Shown: positions 22,835 through 34,716 of the stretch, piece after piece | How the letters are laid out: each line of letters starts with the position of its first letter | Position numbering within the stretch: position 1 is the first letter of the stretch | NCBI GenBank assembly: GCA_030280995.1 | Contig: JASXTE010000002.1 | Span: forward strand, 5,019,683 to 5,083,682 | From: Hemileia vastatrix | Lineage: Eukaryota > Basidiomycota > Pucciniomycetes > Pucciniales > Zaghouaniaceae | Direction: 5' to 3' | Length of the DNA stretch: 64,000 nt | The notes under the pieces: generated by a model | The model's database searches: none | Told to the model about the DNA's origin: nothing | The model's input: the letters and a program-made list of their open reading frames with translations, nothing else | Translations under genes and position numbers: made by a program

Positions 22835-24287
22835 AATTTTCCTGTAGTTTGCCAGTTATTGATTGGACAAAATTTTAAGACCAAAGAGGGTGGACTGCTA
22901 CTAGGGCTGACACCAGCCTAAGACAGGACTGACTATGCTGACACAGCAGTGAGACTAACTATAGTGACTATGTTAGGGCTGCCAACAGTGAGGGTTACAA
23001 CTTTGGGAGACTAAGAAGTAACTGGATTACCATATAAGTTTTCCAATGAAGAAACCCCCACAGTGCTTGCCCCATAAGACCCCCTTATGTGATTTCCCTC
23101 TCTCCTGCCTATTAAAACTCATAGCACCCATTGTGCTGCTCCTCCTCACCTCTCAACGCAAATCCTATCAATTAGGTTGATTTGTAAATTGATACAAAAA
23201 TGCAGGTAAATCTTTAAATATGTGACATACCTTGGATTTTGATGGGCATAAGTATGGTTTAACCTTTGTGATGGGAGTTTTATGAGGAGCATGGTTGGGA
23301 TTTGTTGAAATGGTGGCTATCCTATAAATTAAGGATTTGGTTTGGGTAGAGGTGGGGATTATTAAAAGTTTCAAATGGAAATTGAGCAAAATGGGGTGAG
23401 GGAAGGTAATAAACAAAGTCAGTATCAAAAATCATCAAGGAATAAATGAAAAATAAAAAATGGGGATTGATCAAACATGGCAGAGGTGTGTGTAGTTGCT
23501 TCTGTAGTTCTTGCAAGGTTTGGCATGTTAATTTTGGCAAAATTGAAATCCCATGTGGGCCTCCCAGGCAATGAAAATGGATAATTTTCCACTGTTTGAA
23601 TGATGTGTATGTTTATTAGGTATGTGCTGTCTAAGAAATGAGTCATCACTTATCCTGTCAATAATTACCTTCCCTGTAACACAATTTATTTTATTTATAA
23701 AGCATATTGATCAAAGAGGAATCAATGCATAAAAATATATTCAGGCAAAATTTGAAAGAAAAAAAAGACAATGATTATTCTGGCTTATGCTAAATTAAAA
23801 CAAGTCCATATAATAATATATACATATACATATCATTATAAATAAATCATATCATTACTCTGACTAGCCAATATATATATATCAATTAATTTCAGTTTAA
23901 TAATAAGATTTATGGATAAATTTTATAACAGAACTTTAGATTTACCCCCCCACACACATTCTTTCTACTTTTCAACTATATATAAGTTACCAAAAGTATA
24001 ATAAAATATAAAAAATGTGTAAGATAATGAAAATAGGAGGTAGCATTGAAATTGTACATTCATCAAAAGATTGAAAAGGCTTTTGGTGGTATTTGAAAAC
24101 CTAGACATTCAAGAAGCTATAAAATTCAAATGATACAATTTTTAATGACGACTATACATATTATCAAACAAATATCAAGGAAATCTTCATTTGACTGCGT
24201 GCAATGAGATATATATGACTAAAAATGCTATAGAATGACTTCTGGAGATGGAGTGTTCTTGGCTAGACTAATTTCTTTTTTTTTTTC
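22835..24287. other. Leader of old element, then A+T-rich spacer
   Basis: 22835-23160 is upstream of the old gag ATG and contains GGGCTGACACCAGCC, possibly its LTR/primer-site junction. The rest, to 24287, is A+T-rich with dinucleotide runs (ATATAT near 23866) and a C-run at 23946. The short minus-strand frames at 23168-23649 have no recognisable domain and biased low-complexity composition, so no gene is called. Confidence 0.5.
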
Positions 24288-26616
24288 CTAGACAAACTTC
24301 CCATAATTATAAAGATTGACTTGAGATTTACGTTGAGGTGAGGATTGTTTTAATTCATCGATTTCATTTTTTTCTTCTCTATCTGAGTAGTCCATAGCTT
24401 GATTGAATTGTAAGCCAATTGGTGCTTGGGTTTTTGAAGTCGTGTATGGTTTGCCTCTCCAGTAGTCCCAAAAGAAAACTAGAGAAGTATATTTCAGAAT
24501 CAGTATAAAAAAAGCTAACGTAAAATAAAATAGGGTAACTGGGTTTCAATGATTCTTACCCAATGATCTCCAAGTTTCCACCACAAAATCGCCTATAAAA
24601 ATGACATTGTTTGTTTTCAGAAATACTTTCTAATCATCAAGAAACAAGGAAAACTGACTGTAATTCTGAGAATGTAAAAAAGATCTCCAAAATCTTGTAG
24701 AGTTCTTATTGTTGGAATCAACGTAGGGTTTCCACGTAAAAGTGAAAATCATAATTAGACTAATACAAGAAAAAAGGGGAAAAAGTAGATTCAACGGTTA
24801 GACACTGAAAATATTAAGTTAAAAGGCCAACATTAATTTGCTTACGAAAACGCTACCATTTCAAATGTGGTACATAATGCTTGTAATCCATCGCTAACAT
24901 TTGTCGCTGTCTAAAATTAAACAATTCACAAGTATCCAAATTAAAATTTATGAAAGATTATTGGAAAGAATGAAGAAGCCCGCACCCAATATTGTGTGCC
25001 TTTGATAACTCCGTGAGATTGTAAAGCGGAAAATAAAAATCCCTAGAGCGAACCACGTTAAAGCAATTATCAACTTAGGTTCCTATATCCAGATGAATTA
25101 TACAACCTTCTCTTACTTGATAGAAAGTAAAAAACACAATTCCTGTAAAAAGTAAATATTGGCATTCAGCCATAAAGGTTACAGTCTATTTTTATTAATG
25201 CTCAAGTGATGACCCATCAATATGCTTACCTTTGATTGTCAAAAACTTTGCCAATGGGGAGCGACCTTTAAGTTGTTCTTTTGTAACATTATAGAACACA
25301 ATCTATCAAGAATTTATATCAGTAAAAAAAATGCAACTAATCACATCCCCAAAACCAAAAAAAATTACCAAACCGTACAAAGCCAACGAAAATACCACAA
25401 AATCGATACTAAAAAAATGTTTTTCTTGGCATTATTATCCAGAAAAACGACTATGCAGAAAATGAAAAAAGAAAAGATAATAGAACAAAGATGAAAAACG
25501 AACGCTTCGATATAAACTTCAGCAAAGTAAATACTGTACTGGTTTTCGCAGAGCAAGCCTTTGAGCTCACATACAATAGCAACAATTGTAATTACAGGTC
25601 TAAAAAAACAATATTGCAGTACTAGCCATTTGGCTGACTGTAAAAAGTAAGGCTGATTTGGACCACGGTTCAGTTCTATTATGTGGGTGAACATCACAAT
25701 TAAAAAAGATAATTTTACAAACCTTGGAGGGTCGGTACCGCCAACAACAAAAAGGGAAGGGAATGGAACGCTTAGGTTTATCTTTCAAATAACGTATTTG
25801 TTCTTGCGGGGTGTCACCAATGTACTGGACTAAAAGGAACATGAAAGCTGCAATAGCAAAAGCTTCGTATATCTAAAAAGATCCACAAGTGTAAATGATT
25901 CATTTCATACGCCAGATTCCTCAGTTAGCAGAGTCGAGAGGTCTTGAGTAAAAAACCAACCGTTTCAGCCAAGGCATAATATGTATATTCTCGGAAAAAA
26001 CGATAGCTAAAGAAAGATACCACCGCTAACAGTTGAGATGTTAGAATGTCAGACTTTTTTGGTAACCAAGGATCATCATTACAAAAAATAAATACAAAAC
26101 GAAAAACAACAGTAAAAACAACATACCATACACAGGCGGCATAAGCAATATCCGCTTACATTAGAATAATGTGGTGGTAATCTCAGTTGGTCAAGCTGAT
26201 CATTGAATGACGGTCAGATAAAAAGATGGGAATCGCATACCACAATCTGACGCTGTTGAAGTGGAACAGTGTAATTTACGCAATGCATTCTGATATTAAA
26301 GCCAGTGATAAGTACCGTCTAGACAGTTGATGAACCACATACAAAAGGGAAAGATTAACCGACAAAATTACTAAACAGAGTATTTATATTAAGCATAAAT
26401 GAAGAAAAGCACACAAGAATTGCCATACTGCCAGCAACAATCCATCCTATCCGATGAGCATCTTAAAGAAGGAAAACAAAAATAGACAATTTAGTAGAGT
26501 GTTGAGCCTTCAAAAAGCTTAGATGAGAGCAAACCCCAATTTACACCATCAGAGCTCCAAAAGGCCGTCGCATCTTTCTGAGCAGTATTGGTGGGGTCGC
26601 AAACTTGAGAGGTCAT
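24288..26616 (-). CDS. TMEM184/OSTalpha (DUF300) family multi-pass membrane protein, 15 exons
   Basis: Exons on the minus strand: 26616-26535, 26461-about 26395, 26289-26241, 26154-26127, 26025-25961, 25872-25723, 25637-25504, 25408-25369, 25302-25230, 25142-25117, 25042-24986, 24910-24846, 24759-24659, 24592-24560, 24478-24288. Nearly all introns are GT..AG and every listed join keeps frame; the second donor is unresolved (a GC..AG intron would fit). The product is about 386 residues. Diagnostic DUF300 segments are HRIGWIVAGSMAIL (TM1), YTVPLQQRQIVRILLMPPVY, IYEAFAIAAFMFLLVQYIGD, FPFCCWRY, QYSIYFAEVYIEA, TQYWTATNVSDGLQALCTTF and NYSDFVVETWRSL. Then follows a hydrophilic charged C-tail. The family comprises seven-helix membrane proteins related to organic solute transporter alpha and yeast YKR051W; substrate unknown. 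The start was chosen at MTSQVCDPTN. An upstream in-frame ATG at 26724 would add a hydrophobic stretch and is less likely. No lesion seen: a probable active host gene. Confidence 0.88.
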
Positions 26617-28119
26617 TGAACAAATAAGATAAAAGCTCAAGGAAAACGTAAGGAGACAAAAAATACGGAAAGGAGTGCAAGAGGGGTGTGTACAAGCCAA
26701 ATAGTTTGTGGAATAAATGAGCAATTAAGATAGTCTCTACACTGGTTTAGTAGCAGCTGTATCTAATAAAAGTATGTGATAATTGCTAGTACTAAAAAAA
26801 AGTCCCATCCCACTCGAGACTCTTCAGATCCATGCTACTCTTACCGCAGTGCCGAAGTTGTTTGCGGCGGCAGATAATGAAAAAGAGATAAGGAAAAAAA
26901 TAGAGAGGTTGCAGTTCATTATAACATGTTGTGTGTCTGTCATGTTTAACTCATACTCCTTCAAGTTAACTCACCCCTTCATACTTCATTGCTTTTTTCC
27001 TTTCTTAGACTGTTTGCAGAAAAGATGCAGCCATTGTGGTCATTATAATTAACCCTGTGCGCAGGATTTATAGCACTGTGGTCCTGTTTCTAGTCTGCTG
27101 ATAAATCCTAAGCTAGAGATAAAAAAAGTGATGATTGCATCTGACCGCTGAGATAATTCCACCAATAAAACCATCTGTCCTGGTTTGTGGACTAAAGGAA
27201 TTGCTTCCTTTAAAATACCGTGTGATCATTTTCATAAAAAGCTGCATGGGTGGAAAAGAATTGTGTAGTGGGATTGTCGTAAGAATATTGTGGAGTTTTC
27301 CAGTTTGAGTTTTGATTGCGGAAATATAAAGTTGTTCTAATATTGAATATCCTTATTTTATACAGTTTTTTTGATGATTACAAGTTCTGAAATATCTCTT
27401 TATGCCGGTTCAAAGGGTGGTAACATGGATTATTATGTTTGCCATGGTCATCCACCCCCATGTGCTTAGAAGATCAATAATCGTCGTGCCAAAATCCAAA
27501 CTGTTAGCAGAAAGTTATATGCGAAAATCAGCTAACTTCCAAATATTTGAATGCCTGTCAAACTAGAGCACCTGAACTAATTAGCGATTGTGGGTGGGAG
27601 AATCAATACAGCTAAATCAAGATCTCTTGTTGCACCTGAGAAATTTTTCACTACTTTTTCGCATCATATTTGGTGTCACTTCCAGTCATGAAAATTGTTG
27701 ACTGAGTATCTCATCTGTAACATATCACCACCAGAGCTCACCTGCCAGACTGTCTGCTCCCATCCACTATAATGATTCCATCCCAATCCCATCCATCCCG
27801 TGAAATTCTTCCCTGACCTCTGATTTTTGATATCCTTGCTTTATGGTTCATGTTCTCTGGTAAGTTTTTTTTTATTTCTCATTTTTTAGTTCTATTTTGT
27901 TTTATTTTGTTAGCACGCTATCATTAAATTAACCAGCACATTGATTTTCCTGAAATTCCTTTTTTGGAGGAGTGTAAGTAGATGTGATCTGCTTACTGAG
28001 TTTAGATTATAGAGGAGTACCATCCAAGCTGCCCATAAAATGGGGGTGTATATTAACATTCCCCCAGGCATCCCACTTTTGCTTTTAATTTTTCAGGTTA
28101 GCTGCTTGAAGTCATAGGG
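26617..28119. other. Intergenic, mostly unique sequence
   Basis: Upstream flank of the DUF300 gene and beyond. Base composition is less extreme than the repeats around it. Short frames (for example 26783-27052, plus) show no domain or codon pattern that would justify a gene. A CTCTGGTAAGTTTTTTT donor-like site near 27860 is unsupported by any adjacent coding exon. Confidence 0.5.
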
Positions 28120-31100
28120 GTTTGAGCCCAAACCGAAGTGCTACCTATCCCACCAGCTTGATGTCCCACTTTGTTCTATATTACAAGTCATCTGGAAGGG
28201 ATCTCCCAGAATAGGGTTAATTTCTAAGATCACCAGAACTCAAGGAGAAAGGTGTCTCAGGTTGCTTTCCACAGATAATAAGGTGGGACAAAGAAGTACA
28301 TGACTTCAGCTCAATCCTCCAAGCACCAATGAAAAGATTTTTCTCTATATGTTCAGTGCCATATGTATTATTAATACAAGCTGCCCTATCCATCCAGAGG
28401 CAGTTAGATAGACCAAAGTGGAACTATCTATCTCCCTCTGACATGACTTTACCAACTCCTTCATCAGAGCTGAATGAGAGGTAGGACTTTCACAATCCCC
28501 ATACAGCTGAAGAGATGATAACGTCCCAGGTCCTTCCTCTAAAAATATCAGTGAAGGGGCTTTTGGCAAGGAGGTGGATCATCTCACAAGTATCCAAAGG
28601 TTAAGGTAATTTTTTAAAGCAAAGAGAGGTGCAAAGTTCAGTTACACCTTGCCACACCCTTTTTTCTGCGGAACATGATATCCAAGGGTGGTGTTGGGTT
28701 ACTGGTTCACCATCAAATGGACATGTCTTCTTATCTTCTTCTATCCAAGACAGGTCTGATCCTACTTTATCTTTCCCATGAAGTAGTCACCATTTAAGAT
28801 CACAGATTTTTTGAAGGTAGTTTTTATTCCTTAACCCTTTCAACAGGTTACTAGCAGTAATGGTTCTGCCACAGATCTTGAAGGATTTAGATAAAGGTCC
28901 TTTGGTAATTTCACCAAAGGGATCCTTGGTGGTTTCCCTTTTTAATCTTGTTTGTACAGCCTGTTGAAGTCATATTGAAGGAAGGGAAGTAGTTTCCCCT
29001 TCTCATTTTTTCATCATACAGGTTATACTCTGTATCTTGTTTCAGTCTGATGCTGTTCCTTGTAGTAGTAGATCCTTCCACTGTTGAGAGAGGGCATCTA
29101 TGAGGTCTGTCATTTCTTTTTTTGGCATTCTTTTTCTGTGCTGGAGTCCCAGATCTAGGAAATATGATGAAAGACTTGTCCTCCCAGATCCATATTTCTC
29201 TTATATTTTTTGAGCCATCAGAGGAAATGCATTGCATAGCCTTGGTACCAAATCTCTTTGCACCTAATCCACAAGGAACTCTGAGGGGGTGATATCAGAA
29301 GTTGGTTCCCAACACTTCATAAATAGATTCAGGAATTTAGTTTTGTATGACACTTTCAGCCATACCAGGAGCATAAATTTTCCTCCTGTGACTCATAAGG
29401 TGGTGTAATGGCATAGGGGCTTTTGGTCATCTTACAAAGGTCTTATGAAGCCAAGGTGTGAAGATTAGTTCACTTTTCAGGATAGCTGTCCTACTTTTTC
29501 CATCAGTCATAATATATTTTTCCAGTTTTACCCAAGAAAAGTGTGGTTTTTCTAGCATTCTCTGGACAAAATTTAGGGCTGTAGCTTCTACCACTCTGGG
29601 ATAGAGGTACAGTCAATTCCCCCTTCAGGCAAAATCAAGGAAACAGCAGCTCTGTTTATGTTCACTCTTCTCTTACCATCCCAAATTAGCTTTAAGTGCA
29701 CTCTTTGGATCAAGAGCATTTTTTCTCTTGGAATAAGGAGAGATTTAATAGTATATCTTGGGATGGAGTAAATTAGATTATTTGAGACTGGAACTCATCC
29801 TTTGGCGGATAGGTGGGAAGATAGCCAGGTCTCAGTATTATTTGTAAATATATTGCACAGTGGGCAGAAGGGTATCATCATCACTTTTATGCATACTTTT
29901 GATTTTTGCCACATCTTCATCTTTCCTTTGTTCAACCATCATCTCACCAATACACTTAATAATGGTATTGCTTTTATTCCTTAATTTTGTCTCTTTCATT
30001 TTATAAGCTCTTTTTTTCATTAATTTTAAAACTGACTGATTTTCAGGCTAATGAAAATTATGTTCAATTTTCGCCCTCATGGATCAACTTCAACTTTATC
30101 TAGGTCTTCTGAATAGCTTCTCATACCCAAAATGGACACCATGAAGTCAAAGAAAAGAAGTACTTGAATCAAAAACCCAAGTATCAAAGCATTATCTCCT
30201 CCCCTCACCCCATTGAAACATCAATTTTGTCAAATCTTCATCCCTTGAAGAGTGCTGAAACACTGCCAAACTTGCACTGGGAAGTTACATATGGTGAATT
30301 TCCTGCCATTTAAACTAATTTTTTTTTAGTTCTTTCACCTCAATTTAGTTTCTTTTTCAACATTCTTTCTTTAAAATTTGAGGTTATCAAGAAGGGGCTA
30401 TCTAATGATGAAGGTATGGTTTCTCAAACCTCACTAGTTTTCAAGTGGCAAAAATGTCATTTTCCAAAAGCAATTAATATAATATATATATATATATATA
30501 TTTTGATGGGTAATTAATCAGGGTGGTCTACTTTACTAGAATAAAAATTTTGATGTCATTTTACATTTTCTTGTGAAAGCTATATTAAGTTGAAATGTGA
30601 CAATGATACCCTTCTTCCCACTGTACATATTCTCCCAGAACATGTCCAAATCCTTTTTAATTTTAATTCCAAGAGGGATACATAGTTGTGTGTAGGCTCC
30701 ATCTAAAGCTAATGTCTTACATCCATTTTCAGTGTCAAAGGTTATTGGAGGGGCACAACCAACAGGAAATAACTTACTTTTTTACCAGTTCATCTTTGAA
30801 CAAGAGTCATTGGAGTAGGTTATGAAGCATTCCATGAACATGCCACCTTCTTGTTGTTCTTTTAGGAAAACCATAGTGTCATCTGCATAAATTTGTTCTT
30901 TAAGGGCTATAGAGTTGTCCATCTTAACCACCTCTATTTTTTTACCAATTACGTTTTCCAGTGACTCAATTTCAATCAAAAGAAGGGAGAATCTCACAAG
31001 ATCTCCTTTTCTTACTCTAGATTTTACAGAGATATGTCCCCCAATGTATCCATAAATATAAATTTTTACCTGAGATCCAACATAAAGGCTCTTTAATATT

Positions 31101-31565
31101 CTTATAAACCTTAATTTAAAGCCCAAATCATTCTTTGTTCTCCATATGAATTTATGACCTACCCTGTCAAAAGCTTTTTTCTAGTGTTCAAATAGTGAAC
31201 TGCATGCAGAATTAAATTCTGTGAGGTTTATGAAGTAATCAATTGAAAGCCCCAAATTATTTAAACAATTATAAAAAATTCTTTCTTCAAGAATATTAGA
31301 TTGGTTGTAACTTATAACTGAGTCTAGTGCAAAAATAAGTCTTTTCATTAGTAGGAGGGTAAAAATCTGGGAATATACATTCATGACATTCAGTGGCCTG
31401 TTTTTTTAAGGTCCTTCTTATCACCCTTATTCTTGTATAAAAGGGAAAGAACACTATCAATGAAGTTTTGACCAACATGTGGCTGCAAAAAAATTGTGCA
31501 AAAAGTGCTGATTGGAGGTCAGAACTGATACCTATTTTTGAAATAAGTGATTTTTTTTTTTGCAA
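28120..31565 (-). pseudogene. LINE (non-LTR retrotransposon) ORF2 remnant
   Basis: Minus-strand order: KAFDRVGHKFIWR near 31150, then LGFKLRFIRILKSLYVGSQV, a VRKGDLVRFSLLL segment (usual VRQGCPLSPLLF) and the catalytic box IYADDTMVFL (about 30885). KSKLFPVGCAPPITF and LGIKIKKDLDMFWENM follow. After the MITE (29855-30626) the frame resumes at LSAKG, SIPRYTIKSLLIPREKM and LIWDGKRRVN. The 3' end has EEDKKTCPFDGEPVTQHH and SCSAEKRVWQGV, like the zinc-binding zf-RVT tail of fungal LINEs. Many stops and shifts. Upstream parts (endonuclease) are absent, i.e. 5'-truncated as usual for LINEs. Confidence 0.75.
29855..30626. mobile_element. 772 bp MITE inserted in the LINE, TSD ATATT
   Basis: Inverted termini GCACAGTGGGCAGAAGGGTATCAT (29855) and ATGATACCCTTCTTCCCACTGTAC (ending 30626), flanked by ATATT at 29850-29854 and 30627-30631. 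LINE reading is continuous across it. The same termini bound the Tc1/mariner element at 33118 and 51503, so this is probably its non-autonomous derivative. It includes a (TA)n run at 30480-30500; no coding. Confidence 0.8.
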
Positions 31566-31800
31566 AATTTAAGTGCTGATTTGGTTTGAAGTTTACACTT
31601 AAGTTAAGTTCAAAGTTTATAGAAATTTTGTCCTCTATTTTGTGGTGATAATAAAAAAATATTTTATTTGAGCTTAACTTTAACACCCATTTTTGAAATA
31701 AATGAATTATTTATATAATCTAAGTAAGTGTTGGTTTGATTTGAAACTCAAACTTAATTTATTTGTAAATTTAAAAACTTTGAAACCTCCTATTGAGTTT
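31475..31800. repeat. Degenerate Harbinger-family terminal fragments
   Basis: GTGCAAAAAGTGCTGATTGG, then AGGTCAGAACTGATACC, TTTGAAATAAGTGA and AAATTTAAGTGCTGATTTGG match the subterminal region of H1's right end (51170-51320). The same block recurs in part near 31685-31760. Terminal GGGGG/CCCCC bases are not preserved. Confidence 0.6.
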
Positions 31801-33117
31801 TTTCATTGATGAATAGCATCAGTGAACTCCCCATGTGTTAAAGAACAGGGATATATATTATAGGAGGAATTAAAGTATTTGTTTCTGCCATTAGGGGAAT
31901 GTCCTTTTTTTCCCTGGATCTAACATTATTAACAGAAGAAGATTCTTATCTACTAGCCTTAAATCTATATTAGAACACTTGATAATTTTTTCTTGATTTT
32001 TTTAAATCTTAAAATACCATTATAAAAACTTAAAATCCATCAATTAAGTATAAGATCATTAGCAGAGATGAGAATGACCTTGATTGAGCTTTCATATACA
32101 TTAAAAAAACAGCCAGCACCTGCTAGCAGATGCCAATCCCTCAATCAATTTGTGACTCAAAAATAAATCAGATTTGATGCCACACAAGATAAAATTCTCA
32201 TTGTACAGTGCACAGTCTTCTCAGAAGAGTTTCAGCTGAGATAAAACTGAATTAAATCAAAGATAGGTATTTGTACCTGCTATCAGGTCCCCACATTTTT
32301 TTCCTGGTGTATAGAACATGACTTATACTAAATTTTTGGCCAGTTGATGAGTTTAAGGATACTTAGACTTACCAAAGAATAAATAATTTGTCCCCATTTT
32401 TCAAAGATAGAGATATTTTGGTAGATTTAATTTGATGGAAAAAACTTTGGTCATTAAAAATATAGGATAATGCTCCATTATCAAATATAGTGTAACTGTG
32501 AGTTGTATCAAAGAATAAAAATAAGGCTTTATGTTCTTTTGAACTGGTCTTTTATTCTTTTTCCTTCTTGCATTTACAAAAACTCTTTGTGATTTTCAGG
32601 GTGTAACTAAAGAAAATAGTCCTCTGCATGAGGAGCAAAAAGATTGCGCTTCCATCTAGAAAAAAAGTCTCTTGGTTTTAATATTCATAGCTAAAAATTT
32701 CCCAGATGTATGTTCTGAAGTATCTTAAAATTTATGTCAATTAAATTCAGCCTCAATATCTGCAAAAATTCTTTTGACTGATTATCATTAATTCCTCATG
32801 CCATAATTTATGATGAAAATGGTGACTGAAGTTTTATAAGAGTCAGGTAATATATTAAGAATGTAGTTTTCTATTATATACAACAAAACATTCTCCTTTA
32901 AAAAATCTGAGCCCACATCTCTTATAAGCATGTAAGTACTTCTGAATTTTTCCATGGCTCCAAGTTTATATCTCTCTGAGAATATTATTTAAAATAGTTG
33001 ATTGAATACTATCAGAAAAAAAATATGGCACCTGCTATCAGGTGCCTCCCCCCAATTTAACCACCATAGTTCAGTCAGGGATAGGCACCTGATAACTGGT
33101 GAAAACTCTTTTTTTAT
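31801..33117. other. A+T-rich spacer with two MITE-like pieces
   Basis: No gene seen. 32115-32290 is a second copy of the GGCACCTG-type MITE (GCACCTGCTAG...CTGCTATCAGGTCCC). 33027-33101 holds GGCACCTGCTATCAGGTGCC, a near-perfect palindrome, and a further GGCACCTGATAA, probably a collapsed third copy. The rest is unclassified. Confidence 0.5.
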
Positions 33118-33434
33118 GATGTACAGTTGACGGAAGGGTATCATTTTCACTAATAAATTTTGAATTTAACATCAAAAAAGACTTTATATTGACTCAAGAT
33201 TTTTTAGAAGCCATAGATTCATAATATAAAGTAAAAAAACAAAAAGACAGCACATTTTTTCAAAAACAAATATTTTTTTAAAAGTGATATTTTGAGCTCA
33301 ATAATAACTACAATATGATAATGAGACTAGAATTATCAGATAGAGAGAGAGGAGGTTTTAGCTGTATTCAAAAAAAGAAACATGTTAAAAAATTTTTTTT
33401 TGAGTGAAAAAATCAAAAATTTGTGGAGGGGTCA

Positions 33435-34468
33435 CTAGTGCATTGATCCTCCAGATGCAGTAATAGCAGCTTTAATTTGTGAAGGGATGGAGGCTAAAAT
33501 ATTTTCAAGAAAGGTATCTTAAATACTATCCAAAGCACAGTGCAAAGCTAGCTCTAATTCATTGATATTTTTGGGCTGGAAGTTGTTGTGAATACTTGCC
33601 TTCATTTCTATCCAAAATTTCTTTATTGGATTGAGATTGGGAGAGTTTAGAGGCCAATCTTCAATCTTCTTGGGGCTTAAAGACGCATAAAACCTGTGAG
33701 ATTTTTTATATTTATGCACAGGGGAATTGTCATCCATCAATAATGATAGCTTTTAAGGGTTGATTTTTTCAAGAATTGGGAGGAGGTTTCTACAATAAAC
33801 ATTTTCAATAAAGTGAGTATATTTTCTTTGTCTTTCTGGAAAGATTACCAGTGGACTTTTATTTGAGTTTAAAAAAGAACCACATACCATAATACTAGAT
33901 TTTCCACTCTTGAATGTTAGATGGAGGCATGATTGTTTAAATTTTTCATTTTTGTGTTGTCAGACTAAACTTGGTTCAACTGGCTTAAAAAGCTCAAATG
34001 GAGACCTATCAGTCCACATGATGCATCTCCAATATTTAATTGTCCAGTTCTTGTGCTATAGTGAAAATTTGAAGCGCTTTTGACATTGTGTGGAGTTGAG
34101 ATAAGGCTTCTTCACAGCTGCATGACACCTGAACCCAAGCTAATGAATATATTTCCAAAGCATTTGAATTAAGATTTGCTTTTTTGGTAAATAAGAAATT
34201 TATTTTAAGGTTTCTTGGGAGTAAGAAAATGTGATCAACAAATATTGACATAGATCCTGAGATGTAAGTTTGGGTGGGCTCCCACTTTTATGCGCAATCT
34301 CTACTGTCCCCCCAAGTGCCACTTTTTTAATATTGAGTGGATAGTAGTATGAGGAACATTAGTTTGGTGGTAAAATTGAATTGGGATGAGTACCTTGACT
34401 GCCAGTGAGACTATCAAGTGCTTCATTTCAGTTGAGTAGCAAGGCTTTTTTGCTCCAGATTTCTCCAT
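33435..34468 (-). pseudogene. Tc1/mariner transposase, DDE_3 type
   Basis: An ATG at 34468 starts MEKSGAKKPCYSTEMKHLIV, a helix-turn-helix-like N-terminus. The catalytic region shows the first Asp in IMWTDRSPFELF, the second in LLMDDNSPVHKYKKS and the third motif WPLNSPNLNPIKKFWIEMK. In the last, the usual D/E (NPIENFW) has become Lys, so catalysis is expected to be lost. Stops interrupt at several points (for example before LSLLMDD). Ends TAG at 33435. The whole gene is antisense relative to the LINE-type numbering and lies just inside the element's left terminus. Confidence 0.8.
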
Positions 34469-34716
34469 ATCTAGAGAAAAACATAAAAAAAGTTCATTTT
34501 TTTTTGTCAGTTTATATAAAATACAAATTAGGGGGTGTCAGTTCTGGCAAATCCACACTTAAAAATCTGCACTTAAATTTGACCAAGTGCACACTTATTT
34601 AAGTTTATATTTCCAAAACTCACTCAAATCTGCATTTTCTCAACCAAAAGTGCTGATTTCACCATAATGTCTCATTTCACTGATTTTCCAGCATCATCCC
34701 ATTCATGCACAGCATT

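Noticed and set aside
23168..23649. Three overlapping minus-strand ORFs (72-86 codons)
   Set aside because: Hydrophobic/Thr-Pro-rich low-complexity peptides, no motif, overlapping one another in different frames.
26491..26724. Extended N-terminus for the DUF300 gene starting at 26724
   Set aside because: It would add a Cys/Leu/Phe-rich segment unlike the family; the ATG at 26616 gives the usual short N-terminal tail before the first helix.
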